Numbered from the stretch's first letter, positions 14,308-22,262 are shown. The stretch is DNA of 31,187 nt from JACCTH01 sp036556085 (GCA_036556085.1 DATBKE010000221.1:1-31187); one strand, 5' to 3'. Program-made: numbers and translations. Notes: a model not told the origin generated them from the letters alone.

Positions 14308-14340
14308 GTTCACTTCCTGTTTACTTCTCGTCGACCTTCC
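14308..14340 (+). promoter_or_regulatory. PHO box: three 11-nt direct repeat units upstream of pstS
   Basis: GTTCACTTCCT (14308-14318), GTTTACTTCTC (14319-14329) and GTCGACCTTCC (14330-14340) are consecutive 11-nt units sharing GTxxAC. This is the form of the actinobacterial PhoP binding site (units like GTTCACC spaced at 11 nt). It lies upstream of the pst genes and their own PhoP-type regulator, so phosphate-starvation activation with autoregulation is expected. TAGGTT (14357-14362) may be the -10 element; the third unit would overlap the -35 zone. Confidence 0.7.
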
Positions 14341-14370
14341 GGAAACCGGCGACTCCTAGGTTCAGAGCAG

Positions 14371-14380
14371 AAGGAAGGAG
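14371..14380 (+). promoter_or_regulatory. Strong ribosome binding site that decides the pstS start
   Basis: AAGGAAGGAG ends 6 nt before the ATA at 14387 and 30 nt before the first in-frame ATG (14411). Its spacing points to initiation at 14387 or very nearby, not at 14411. Confidence 0.6.
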
Positions 14381-14386
14381 TCAGGT

Positions 14387-15334
14387 ATAGAGAGAATCAT
14401 TGCGCTAGGAATGCTCGCCTTCGTCGTCTTGGCAGCGTGTGGAGGGAACGGCGCCGGCGGTTCCGACGGCGGCAGCGGCGGGCTCGAAGGAACCGTCATC
14501 ATCGATGGCTCGAGTACCGTCACCCCACTCATCACTGTGGCCGCCGAGGATTTCCAAGCGGTCAACCCGGATGTCAGAGTCACTGTGGCTACGTCTGGCA
14601 CCGGGGGGGGCTTCGAGAAGTTCTGCGTGGGTGAGACCGATGTGTCGATGGCCTCGCGTCCCATCGCCGTCGATGAGTCTGCCACTTGTCAAGCCAACGG
14701 GATCGAGCCGGTCGAGTTCATCGTCGCTAACGATGCCTTGTCGGTCATAGTCAACCCTGATAACGACTGGGTCTCTTGCCTAACAGTCGAACAGCTCAAC
14801 ACGATGTGGGGTCCCGAGAGCGAAGGTGAGGTGAATAACTGGAACCTTGTCGACGCCTCTTTTCCTGACCAGAACCTGGAGCTCTTCGGCGCCGGTTCCG
14901 ACTCCGGAACCTTCGATTTCTTCACTGCTGAGGTCAACGGTGAAGAAGGGGCGATTCGCACCGACTACAACCCTTCTGAGGACGACAACGTAACCCTTGT
15001 TGGAGTGGAAGGGGATGTCGGTGCGGTGGGTTTCCTCGGCTTGTCGTACGTCTTGGAGAACGAGGGGCGCATTGTTCCCCTGGCGATCGATAGCGGTAAC
15101 GGTTGCATTGCCCCCTCCGCGGAATCGGTGATCGACGGCTCCTACGTTCCCCTTGGCCGCCCGCTGTTCGTCTACTTCAAGGCGGAGTCGCTGCAGCGTG
15201 CCGAGGTGGAGGCGTTCGCCCGCTTCTACGCGGACAATCAGGACACCATTACCGAGACGGCGTTGTTCATCCCGCTTTCGGACGAGCAAGCCTCAGAGCA
15301 ACGGGCCGAGCTCGACGAAATCACCGGAGGCTGA
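14387..15334 (+). CDS. pstS: Phosphate ABC transporter substrate-binding lipoprotein PstS
   Basis: This periplasmic-type phosphate-binding protein has a lipoprotein signal with lipobox VLAAC (Cys18 if started at 14387), then a Gly/Ser linker. The binding motifs are IIDGSSTVTPL, TSGTGGGFEKFC, ASRPI and GAGSDSGTFDFF. No ATG, GTG or TTG gives a good signal peptide: ATG 14411 leaves only a nine-residue hydrophobic stretch with no basic residue. Starting at ATA 14387 gives MERIIALGMLAFVVLAAC, an ideal lipoprotein signal, at the right distance from AAGGAAGGAG. I therefore place the start there, although AUA initiation is rare. First gene of the pst operon, under a PHO box. About 315 residues. Confidence 0.9.
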   Translation: MERIIALGMLAFVVLAACGGNGAGGSDGGSGGLEGTVIIDGSSTVTPLITVAAEDFQAVNPDVRVTVATSGTGGGFEKFCVGETDVSMASRPIAVDESATCQANGIEPVEFIVANDALSVIVNPDNDWVSCLTVEQLNTMWGPESEGEVNNWNLVDASFPDQNLELFGAGSDSGTFDFFTAEVNGEEGAIRTDYNPSEDDNVTLVGVEGDVGAVGFLGLSYVLENEGRIVPLAIDSGNGCIAPSAESVIDGSYVPLGRPLFVYFKAESLQRAEVEAFARFYADNQDTITETALFIPLSDEQASEQRAELDEITGG

Positions 15335-15351
15335 ACCGTGGGATCCCACTA

Positions 15352-16302
15352 GTGGTGAAGAACGCAGCGAGGCAGGAGCCGCCGGTGACCCTGCGGGCCA
15401 CCGGCGGCACCCGCCGCCGCCTCTATGTGCAGGCGGCCTTCAAATCCCTCTTCGGACTGATGGCATTTCTCACGGTGGGAGTGACGGTTCTAATCGTGCT
15501 CTCCCTTCTGGTCCCCGCTCTTCGCTTTTTCTCGGAGGTCTCTCTTAGCGAGTTCTTTGGGAGCGCTTCCTGGGCACCGTTGTTCTCGCCACCACGATTC
15601 GGGGTGTGGCCAATCGTGGCCGGTACGGCCTGGATCACCGCCATCGCCCTGCTGGTAGCTCTCCCCCTCGGTCTGGGAGTGGCGGTGTACTTGAGCGAGT
15701 ATGCCCATCGCCGGCTGCGTTCGTTCGTCAAACCCTTTCTAGAGATCCTGGCCGGCATACCTACGGTCGTCCTCGGGTTCTTTGGACTTTTCCTGGTGAA
15801 CCCCGAAATCGTGCGGCGATTTTGGCCGGTTGGCGAGGTGAGCACGTTCTCGGGGTTGGCCGCGGGCCTGGTGGTGGGAATCATGATCGTGCCGACCGTG
15901 GCTTCCCTGTCTGAGGACGCCATGAACGCTGTACCGCGGGGGTTGCGGGAAGGCGGCTTTGCTCTGGGCGGGACCCGGCGAGAGGTCGCCACAAACGTCG
16001 TGTTCCCCGCTGCCCTGTCGGGGATTGTTGCGGCCACAGTGCTCGCCGGATCGAGAGCGATCGGTGAGACCACGATCGTCTTGATCGTTGCGGGTAGCCG
16101 TCCCACCCTCACCTGGAATCCCGGCGAGCAGATGCAATCGATGGCGAGCTTCATTGGTTTCGCCGGCATTGGCGATCAGCCAACGGGCAGCACCGGATAC
16201 CTGACCATTTTCGCAGTAGGTCTGGTGCTGTTTGTGATCACCTTCCTCTTGAACATCATCAGCATTCGCATCGTGCGCCGCTTTCGCGAGGTATACGAAT
16301 GA
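15352..16302 (+). CDS. pstC: Phosphate ABC transporter permease PstC
   Basis: The 316-residue inner-membrane permease has about six membrane segments. The first is around residues 35-58 (LMAFLTVGVTVLIVLSLLVPAL). The cytoplasmic coupling loop is EDAMNAVPRGLREGGFALGGTRREVATNVVFPAALSGI, the EAA-type motif that contacts PstB. The periplasmic segment WAPLFSPPRFGVWPIVAGT is typical of PstC. Two adjacent GTG codons (15352, 15355) are the only good starts after the pstS stop, 17 nt away; the ribosome binding site is weak, suggesting coupling to pstS. Its stop overlaps the pstA start (ATGA). The N-terminal 30 residues are basic and cytoplasmic. Confidence 0.94.
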   Translation: MVKNAARQEPPVTLRATGGTRRRLYVQAAFKSLFGLMAFLTVGVTVLIVLSLLVPALRFFSEVSLSEFFGSASWAPLFSPPRFGVWPIVAGTAWITAIALLVALPLGLGVAVYLSEYAHRRLRSFVKPFLEILAGIPTVVLGFFGLFLVNPEIVRRFWPVGEVSTFSGLAAGLVVGIMIVPTVASLSEDAMNAVPRGLREGGFALGGTRREVATNVVFPAALSGIVAATVLAGSRAIGETTIVLIVAGSRPTLTWNPGEQMQSMASFIGFAGIGDQPTGSTGYLTIFAVGLVLFVITFLLNIISIRIVRRFREVYE

Positions 16303-17207
16303 CCGCGGTCGGGACCGAGGGCGCTGCGGTCGCACTGGATATCCACGCCCGTACCTCGACCAGGCGAAAGGTCATCGATGCATTCTTCAAGCTCTTCCTA
16401 TGGATATCGCTCGGGATCGCCCTTGGGACGCTGATCACGATCCTGATCGATCTGATCACCGAGGGTTGGCCGCGGCTCAATCCGGCTCTGATCACCAACA
16501 TGCCGTCTGCTCGTCCGGAAAGGGCCGGGATTCAGTCTGCGATCTTCGGCTCGCTCTGGGTGGTAGGGACTACTGCCGCCATCTCGATACCGACCGGGGT
16601 GGGGGCAGCGATCTATCTCGAAGAGTTCGCCAAGAGGGACCGGTGGTACAACCGCCTCATCGAGCTCAACATCCAGAACCTGGCCTCGGTTCCGTCAGTG
16701 GTGTATGGCATCCTCGGCTTGGCCTTCATCGCCCGCGGGTTTCTCTCCCTCGGCTTCACGGTCCTGACGGCAGCTCTCATCTTGACGCTCGTTGTTCTTC
16801 CCACGGTCGTCATCGCTTCCCGCGAGGCGCTGCGGGCAGTGCCGAATTCATTGCGCTACGGAAGCCTCGCTTTGGGCGCCACCGAGTGGGAGACCGTTTA
16901 CCGGCAAGTCCTTCCCGCGGCTGTTCCCGGAATTGCGACTGGCACCATCCTGTCTACATCGCGAGCTCTCGGCGAGTCGGCGCCGCTTCTACTCGTGGGC
17001 GCGCTGACATTTGTCACGTTCAACCCAGATGGCTTCGACAGTCCTTATACGGTCCTACCGCTGGCGATCTTCAGGTTCATCAGCGAAGCCCGGATCGAGT
17101 TTCGGCCGCTGGCCGCAGCGGCGAGTGTCGTTCTTCTCTTCCTCCTTATGGGTATGAACTCGCTGGCCATCTACGTCCGCAGTCGCTATGAGAAGAAGCT
17201 CCGATGA
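16299..17207 (+). CDS. pstA: Phosphate ABC transporter permease PstA
   Basis: The 302-residue partner of PstC has about six membrane helices, the first at residues 30-53 (LFLWISLGIALGTLITILIDLI). The EAA-type loop is SREALRAVPNSLRYGSLALGATEWETVYRQVLPAAVPGI. The segment IQNLASVPSVVYGILGLAF and the late SRALGESAPLLLVGA are PstA hallmarks. The ATG lies in a 4-nt overlap (ATGA, 16299-16302) with pstC, and the 3' end overlaps pstB the same way, indicating strict co-translation of the channel and its ATPase. Confidence 0.95.
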   Translation: MTAVGTEGAAVALDIHARTSTRRKVIDAFFKLFLWISLGIALGTLITILIDLITEGWPRLNPALITNMPSARPERAGIQSAIFGSLWVVGTTAAISIPTGVGAAIYLEEFAKRDRWYNRLIELNIQNLASVPSVVYGILGLAFIARGFLSLGFTVLTAALILTLVVLPTVVIASREALRAVPNSLRYGSLALGATEWETVYRQVLPAAVPGIATGTILSTSRALGESAPLLLVGALTFVTFNPDGFDSPYTVLPLAIFRFISEARIEFRPLAAAASVVLLFLLMGMNSLAIYVRSRYEKKLR

Positions 17208-18082
17208 CGGATAAGGATTACGCCGCAGTAAGAACCGAGAAGGCTGGTCCCCCAATCCGGGTGGAGACACCAGGGGCAATGAATGACGCCGAACTGCACA
17301 ATGACGCGGAAATCGTTTTCGACGTAGTTGGACTGAGCGTTTATTACCGGGACTTCCAAGCTGTAAGGGACATCGACATACCAGTGCGCCAAAAGGAGAT
17401 CACTGCACTGATTGGGCCCTCTGGATGCGGTAAATCGACCATCCTCCGTTGCTTTAATCGAATGAACGACCTCATCGAGGAAGCGCGGGTCGAGGGATCA
17501 GTCCGATTTCACGGCATCGACATCTACCAAGAGGGTGTCGATCCCGTCGAGCTTCGGCGTCGAGTGGGCATGGTCTTTCAAAAGCCCAATCCTTTCCCGA
17601 AGTCGATATACGACAATGTTGCCTTCGGACCGCGGGTGGGCGGCTTCAGAGTCAACATGGATGATCTCGTCGAGGAATCCCTGACGAGGGCCGCACTTTG
17701 GGAGGAGGTGAAGGACAAGCTCTCTGAATCTGCGCTCGCCCTTTCGGGTGGACAACAACAGCGCTTGTGCATCGCCCGTGCTATCGCAACCTCACCGGAC
17801 GTGGTACTCATGGATGAGCCTTGCTCGGCGCTCGACCCGATCGCCACACTCCGAATCGAGGAGTTGATGCAGGAACTAAAGGAGGACTACACGATCCTCA
17901 TCGTTACCCACAACATGCAGCAGGCGGCTCGAGTTAGCGATCGGACCGCGTTTCTGACGGTTGATGTCAACGCCGTGGGTCAACGAACCGGCTACTTGGT
18001 GGAATTCGACACGACGGATCGTATTTTTACGTCCCCGGCCCGGCCGGAAACTGAGGCATACATCACCGGGAGATTCGGATGA
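17204..18082 (+). CDS. pstB: Phosphate ABC transporter ATP-binding protein PstB
   Basis: This ABC ATPase has Walker A GPSGCGKST, the Q-loop VFQKPNPFPKSIYDN (a PstB signature), the ABC signature LSGGQQQR, Walker B VVLMDEPCSALDP and the switch His in VTHNMQQA. It is 292 residues from ATG 17204, which overlaps pstA by 4 nt. The first 30 or so residues are a non-conserved extension, and ATG 17279 is an alternative start. Near the C-terminus there is a short insert (TVDVNAVGQRTGYLVEF) where most PstB proteins have a tight turn; it is not predicted to affect catalysis. The 3' end overlaps phoU by 4 nt. Confidence 0.96.
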   Translation: MTDKDYAAVRTEKAGPPIRVETPGAMNDAELHNDAEIVFDVVGLSVYYRDFQAVRDIDIPVRQKEITALIGPSGCGKSTILRCFNRMNDLIEEARVEGSVRFHGIDIYQEGVDPVELRRRVGMVFQKPNPFPKSIYDNVAFGPRVGGFRVNMDDLVEESLTRAALWEEVKDKLSESALALSGGQQQRLCIARAIATSPDVVLMDEPCSALDPIATLRIEELMQELKEDYTILIVTHNMQQAARVSDRTAFLTVDVNAVGQRTGYLVEFDTTDRIFTSPARPETEAYITGRFG

Positions 18083-18774
18083 CCGAGATGCGCAGTCGTT
18101 TCCACAAAGAATTGACCGACCTTGAACAAACCCTGCTCACGGTGGCAGATCAGGCCGAGCAGATGGTGGCGCTGGCGGTCGACGCCGTTTGCGTTCCCGA
18201 CATGGACAAGGCGGCCCGAGTAATGGCCCTCGATCAGTGGGTTGATAGGACCTATCTCGACGTTCATAACCGGTGGATGGCGGTGATGGCCCTACAACAG
18301 CCGATCGCCGGCGACTTGAGGATGATGTCTGTTCTGTTGCATCTCAATACCACTCTCGAGCGCATGGGCGACCAATGCGTGAATATCGCCAAGCTCGCTC
18401 AGGTGACGTATGGCCTTCCTCGCTCGGAGCGGATCGTTGCCCAGATTCGGGAGATGGGCGATCTGGTGCGGCCCATGATTCGCACAGGTGTCGACGCGCT
18501 GGTGCGCCGAAACCTGGAACAGGCGCGTCAGCTTCCCTTCATGGACGAGCCGGTCGATCGGCTCAATCGCAACATGTACAAGGAGGTAGTGGATTGCGGG
18601 CCTGATCCCCAGGTTCTCGAGTGGGCAACCCGAATGATGATGGTGAGCCGGGCCCTGGAGCGGATAGGTGACCAGGTGGTGGACATCGCCGAACAGACCG
18701 CGTTCCTTCTCACCGGGGAAATGATGGAGTTCACCGAGGAGGCACTTACTGGCAGTATCGATGATGGAGAGTGA
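18079..18774 (+). CDS. phoU: Phosphate signalling complex protein PhoU
   Basis: The 231-residue all-helical protein consists of two repeats of a three-helix bundle. Each repeat carries a metal-cluster motif of the ExxxDxxxxIA form: LERMGDQCVNIAKLA near residues 94-108 and LERIGDQVVDIAEQ near residues 193-206. PhoU links the Pst transporter to the PhoR kinase and shuts off the Pho response when phosphate is plentiful. ATG 18079 overlaps the pstB stop by 4 nt, and the 3' end overlaps the response regulator by 14 nt. A PhoU between pstB and a PhoP/PhoR pair is consistent with the soluble kinase downstream being controlled through it. Confidence 0.95.
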   Translation: MTEMRSRFHKELTDLEQTLLTVADQAEQMVALAVDAVCVPDMDKAARVMALDQWVDRTYLDVHNRWMAVMALQQPIAGDLRMMSVLLHLNTTLERMGDQCVNIAKLAQVTYGLPRSERIVAQIREMGDLVRPMIRTGVDALVRRNLEQARQLPFMDEPVDRLNRNMYKEVVDCGPDPQVLEWATRMMMVSRALERIGDQVVDIAEQTAFLLTGEMMEFTEEALTGSIDDGE

Positions 18775-19465
18775 GCCCCGGCCCCGAGTTTTGGTCGTGG
18801 AAGACGAGCCTGCGATTACCGAAGCACTCCAATACGCCTTTGAACTCGAAGGTTTCGAGGTGGAGTCGGCCACGAATGGACGAGCCGGACTCGACGCTGT
18901 ACGTCGTCGGCCTCCGGCGGTGGTGGTGCTGGACCTGATGTTGCCCGGCATGTCCGGACTCGACGTCTGTCGTCAGGTTCGATTCGAGTCAAATGTTCCC
19001 ATCATCATCCTCACTGCTCGCGATGCCGAAGCCGACAAGGTCGCAGGCCTTGAACTGGGCGCCGACGACTACCTGACCAAACCCTTCTCTATCCGGGAGT
19101 TAGTGGCGCGGGTGCGGGCTCAGCTCCGGCGCTCCGCCCGCAGCGGAAGTCCTGTCAACACCGAGGTCTTGCGCGGAGGACCCGTCGAGCTCGACGTTGA
19201 AGCCCACCAGGTTCGAGTCGATGGCGCCCCGGTGGAGTTACGCCCCAAAGAATTCGATTTGCTCGAATCGCTTATGCGCCGGCGGGGACGCCTCGCCACC
19301 AGGGAGACCCTGATCGACGAGGTGTGGGGTCCCGACCATTTCGGTACCACTAAGACCCTCGACGTTCACATAAAACGGTTGCGCCAGAAACTCGAACCGG
19401 AGCCCACACGTCCCCGGCACATCCTGACCGTGCGCGGCCTCGGCTACAAGTTCGTCGACGAGTAG
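18761..19465 (+). CDS. phoP: PhoP/PhoB/RegX3-type response regulator
   Basis: The 234-residue OmpR-family regulator has a complete receiver: acidic pair VVEDEP (residues 12-17), phospho-acceptor Asp58 (VVLDLMLPG), Thr in ILTARD and Lys in LTKPFS. The winged-helix output domain (about residues 130-232) ends ILTVRGLGYKFVDE. In actinobacteria the equivalents are called PhoP or RegX3; the symbol is chosen from the phosphate context. It should bind the PHO box at 14308-14340. The start could be ATG 18761 or 18764, both within the end of phoU, so translation is coupled. Confidence 0.93.
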   Translation: MMESEPRPRVLVVEDEPAITEALQYAFELEGFEVESATNGRAGLDAVRRRPPAVVVLDLMLPGMSGLDVCRQVRFESNVPIIILTARDAEADKVAGLELGADDYLTKPFSIRELVARVRAQLRRSARSGSPVNTEVLRGGPVELDVEAHQVRVDGAPVELRPKEFDLLESLMRRRGRLATRETLIDEVWGPDHFGTTKTLDVHIKRLRQKLEPEPTRPRHILTVRGLGYKFVDE

Positions 19466-19467
19466 GC

Positions 19468-20550
19468 ATGCGCAGAGTCAAGCGGCTCGAGCAGGAGATC
19501 GCGGAGCTGCGATCGGAACTCGATCGTCGCACCGAAGAAGGCGGTGCCCAGGCTTCGTTGCTGGGCCAGGTACTCGCCACGGTTCGCCAAGGGATCATCG
19601 TGATCGATCCCGACGACTCGATCCGTTTCTTTAACCCTGCCGCTGCCGCCCTCGTCCGTCCCGGCCCCTCCCTCGGCCAGCTGTCACCCCATCCGCTGCA
19701 GAGCCTGGTCCGGCAGGCTCGTGCAGGCGGCGATCCGCTCGAGGGCACTCTCGAACTCGACCGTCCCCACCGGCTGCTGACCGCAGTTGCCACACCCATC
19801 GAAGCGGGTGGCCGGGTGCTCTTGGTTGTGGTCGATGTCACCGAAGCCCGGCGCCTCGAAGCGGTCCGGCGCGACTTCGTTGCCGCCGCCTCTCATGAAC
19901 TGAAAACGCCGGTGGCGTCGCTGGTTGCGTCGGCGGAAACCCTGCAGCTAGCCCTCGCGCGCGATCCCGCACGGGCAGCGCAATTCGCAGAGCAGGTAGA
20001 GCGTTCGGCTCGCCAGCTCGCCAGTCTGGTGGCCGATCTCCTCGACCTGTCCCGCCTCGAGGCGAAACCGGAGGCAGACGAGGAGGTGGTCCTAGATCTG
20101 CTCGTCAGAGAAGAGGTGGAGAGCTTGAGCGATCGGGCTCGTGAAGCAGAAATCAAGCTGTTGGTGGAACTGTCCCCCGTGATTGTCCGCGGGTCCAATT
20201 CCGATCTGGGCCTGGCGGTGCGGAATCTGATCGACAACGCCCTCCGTCATACGCCGGCCGGGGGTGAGGTGAAGGTCGTGGTGGAACGATCACACGGCAG
20301 AGCGAGCGTCCACGTCATTGATAACGGCGAAGGCATTGCGAGCCGAGAAGTTACGCGGATCTTCGAAAGGTTCTACCGGGTGGACTCGGCGCGTTCTCGG
20401 GCCACCGGCGGCACCGGCCTCGGCCTGGCAATCGTTCGCCATGTTGCCGAGTCACATGGAGGCACCGTGGACGTGCGCAGCTCCCTGGGACAGGGATCGA
20501 CTTTCTCGATCAATCTCCCGACGGCAATGCCCGACCGTCACCCTTCCTGA
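19468..20550 (+). CDS. phoR: PhoR/SenX3-type sensor histidine kinase without membrane segments
   Basis: The 360-residue kinase begins with a coiled coil (residues 1-25, RRVKRLEQEIAELRSELDRR). A PAS domain follows (about 30-125; VRQGIIVIDPDDSIRFFNPAAAALV), then a HisKA dimerisation domain with His143 in SHELKTPVASL. The HATPase domain has N box RNLIDNALRHTP, G1 VIDNGEGI, F FERFYRVD and G2 GGTGLGLAIV. It should phosphorylate the PhoP-type regulator encoded 2 nt upstream. Known SenX3/PhoR proteins have one or two N-terminal membrane helices. Here there are none, and the gap after the regulator leaves no room for an upstream extension, so the kinase appears cytosolic. Confidence 0.93.
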   Translation: MRRVKRLEQEIAELRSELDRRTEEGGAQASLLGQVLATVRQGIIVIDPDDSIRFFNPAAAALVRPGPSLGQLSPHPLQSLVRQARAGGDPLEGTLELDRPHRLLTAVATPIEAGGRVLLVVVDVTEARRLEAVRRDFVAAASHELKTPVASLVASAETLQLALARDPARAAQFAEQVERSARQLASLVADLLDLSRLEAKPEADEEVVLDLLVREEVESLSDRAREAEIKLLVELSPVIVRGSNSDLGLAVRNLIDNALRHTPAGGEVKVVVERSHGRASVHVIDNGEGIASREVTRIFERFYRVDSARSRATGGTGLGLAIVRHVAESHGGTVDVRSSLGQGSTFSINLPTAMPDRHPS

Positions 20551-20595
20551 ACCGCGGGTTTGCCCATGGTGGGCCCCGGGGTATCCGGGAATCTG

Positions 20596-20603
20596 AAGGA
20601 GGT
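20596..20603 (+). promoter_or_regulatory. Consensus ribosome binding site for the lysine-rich small protein
   Basis: AAGGAGGT is a full match to the anti-Shine-Dalgarno sequence and sits 4 nt before ATG 20608. It selects that ATG over the upstream in-frame codon at 20560 and predicts high expression. Confidence 0.8.
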
Positions 20604-20607
20604 GGCC

Positions 20608-20841
20608 ATGCCCGACAAGCGGCCCAGCGTCAAGAACGAAGACCAGTACGAGGCGCTCAAGGAAAAGGGGATGTCGAAAGAGCGGGCGGCGAAGATTGCC
20701 AACTCGCCCGGCGCTTCCAAGAAGGGAGGCAAGCGTTCCCACCAGGGATCGAGCAGAAGCTCCTCGAAGCAAGGGGGAACGACCGAGCAGAAGAAGGCAG
20801 CCGGTCGCAAGGGAGGAAGAGCGACGGCTAAGAAGAGCTGA
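20608..20841 (+). CDS. Small lysine-rich basic protein (DUF7218-like)
   Basis: The 77-residue, strongly basic protein has no hydrophobic segment. The N-terminal half has a conserved core (PSVKNEDQYEALKEKGMSKERAAKIANSPGAS), and the C-terminal half is a low-complexity Lys/Ser/Gly tail ending TEQKKAAGRKGGRATAKKS. I recognise this architecture from small proteins in actinobacteria and haloarchaea annotated as DUF7218. The tail resembles histone-H1-like or KGG-repeat stress proteins, so nucleic-acid binding is plausible but unproven. The perfect ribosome binding site suggests abundance. It lies between phoR and the PolX-like gene and may be a separate unit. Confidence 0.82.
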   Translation: MPDKRPSVKNEDQYEALKEKGMSKERAAKIANSPGASKKGGKRSHQGSSRSSSKQGGTTEQKKAAGRKGGRATAKKS

Positions 20842-20861
20842 TCCTTAGTCCCAGGCAAAGA

Positions 20862-22262
20862 TTGGCCGTCCAGCTCTGGCGGCTGGCCGATCTCGAACAA
20901 GCCAATACCCGAGGGCGGTCATTTCGGGCTCGCGCCTACCGACGGGCGGTTTGGTCGCTCGATCACCTGAGTCCCGAACTGCGGGAGTTGTCCAATGAGA
21001 TCTTGGCGGTCCCGGGAATCGGGGCTGCTATCGCCGGCTTGATTGCAGAATTCCGGGCCAACGGCGATCTCGGGGCCGTCTCCGCTCGGGAACAACGACT
21101 TCCCCATCAGGCATGGGCACTTTCGCGCTTGCCGCGTATGACCCCAAACCGCCTCCACGCCCTCAAGTCCGATCTCGACGTCGAGACAACCGCCGATCTG
21201 CGGCGGGCGATCGTTGCCGGAAACGCTCAAGCACTTCCCGGAGTCGGCCCCCAGACCGCTGCCTATTGGCTGCGGACCATCGACGAACAGCGGGAGGGGC
21301 TGCCGATCTACCTTGCCGTCGGCCTCGCCGAGCAGTTGGTGTCTCACATCGCGGCGCACGTACCTGGCTCGCGGGTGAGAGTCACCGGGGCCATCGCCCG
21401 GCTCGACGAGTGGATCGAAGAGATCGAGCTCGCTGTAAACGGAGCCAATGAAGTGAGTGAATTCCTGGTCTCGTCAGCCGCCGTGGCCGCGCTGCCGATC
21501 CCGGTAAGGATCACAAAAGATCCTCCCCAGGTGCCGGCCGGCCTTGTCCTCCCGGGAGAGCTGCGCGGCGACCTTCATGTCCATTCCGACTGGTCGCCGG
21601 ACGGTCGTCAATCGCTCCGTCAGATCGTCGCCGTCGCCGTATCTCGCGGTTACGAATACGTCGGGGTGACGGATCATGCCGTCGGGCTCCGCTTCGGCGG
21701 CCTGGACGCCGAGCGCTTGCGGGCCCAGCGCGCCGAAATCGACCGGGTTCGGCAGGAACACCCCGAGATCTCGATCCTCCATGGAGCCGAGCTCAATATT
21801 TCTCGCGATGGGACGGTCGACTTCGATCAAGAAGTGCTTTCGTGGCTCGACTACACAGTGGCAGGCCTTCACTCGTTCTTGAGTCTTGAACAGGACGAGC
21901 AAACTGCTCGAGTCCTAGCGGCGATCGACAACCCCGAGGTTGACATCATCGCCCATCTCACCGGTCGTCGGATCGGGATCAGGCCGCCTATCGACGTCGA
22001 TCTCCCGGCAGTTTTCACGGCCGCTGCCGACCGCGGAACCATTCTCGAAGTCAACGGTCATCTCGACCGGCTCGACCTCTCTGCAGACCTAATCAAGAGC
22101 GCCGTCGGGCAGGGCATTGAGTTCGTGGCCGATAGCGACTCTCACCGAGCCGCTGAGTTCGGGAACGTCGAGAACGCCTGCGTTCTCCTTCAGCGAGCGG
22201 GAGTCAGCGCGGAGTCAGTAGTCAATACCTGGAGCTTGCAAGCGCTCAGGACGAGGCTTTAG
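20862..22262 (+). CDS. PolX-like protein: HhH DNA-binding domain plus PHP phosphoesterase, with altered polymerase core
   Basis: The 466-residue protein is related to bacterial DNA polymerase X/3'-5' exonuclease (about 570 residues). The N-terminal Pol-beta-type domain (GRSFRARAYRRAV) and two helix-hairpin-helix motifs (about 47-61, VPGIGAAIAGLI; about 125-137, LPGVGPQTAAYWL) are present. The C-terminal PHP domain (from about 235) keeps its metal ligands: GDLHVHSDWSPDG, VTDHA, HGAELNI, GLHSF, IAHLTG and DSDSH. Between them the polymerase region is about 100 residues short, and where GDxD carries the catalytic aspartates this protein reads IEEIELAV. I infer loss of polymerisation and retention of nuclease or phosphatase activity at DNA ends. 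The start is TTG 20862. Its last 17 nt overlap the convergent ferritin-like gene. Confidence 0.82.
   Translation: MAVQLWRLADLEQANTRGRSFRARAYRRAVWSLDHLSPELRELSNEILAVPGIGAAIAGLIAEFRANGDLGAVSAREQRLPHQAWALSRLPRMTPNRLHALKSDLDVETTADLRRAIVAGNAQALPGVGPQTAAYWLRTIDEQREGLPIYLAVGLAEQLVSHIAAHVPGSRVRVTGAIARLDEWIEEIELAVNGANEVSEFLVSSAAVAALPIPVRITKDPPQVPAGLVLPGELRGDLHVHSDWSPDGRQSLRQIVAVAVSRGYEYVGVTDHAVGLRFGGLDAERLRAQRAEIDRVRQEHPEISILHGAELNISRDGTVDFDQEVLSWLDYTVAGLHSFLSLEQDEQTARVLAAIDNPEVDIIAHLTGRRIGIRPPIDVDLPAVFTAAADRGTILEVNGHLDRLDLSADLIKSAVGQGIEFVADSDSHRAAEFGNVENACVLLQRAGVSAESVVNTWSLQALRTRL

Noticed and set aside
15103..15351. Upstream extension of pstC into pstS
   Set aside because: The extended frame is Arg-rich nonsense lying within the conserved end of pstS; the membrane protein clearly starts near 15352.
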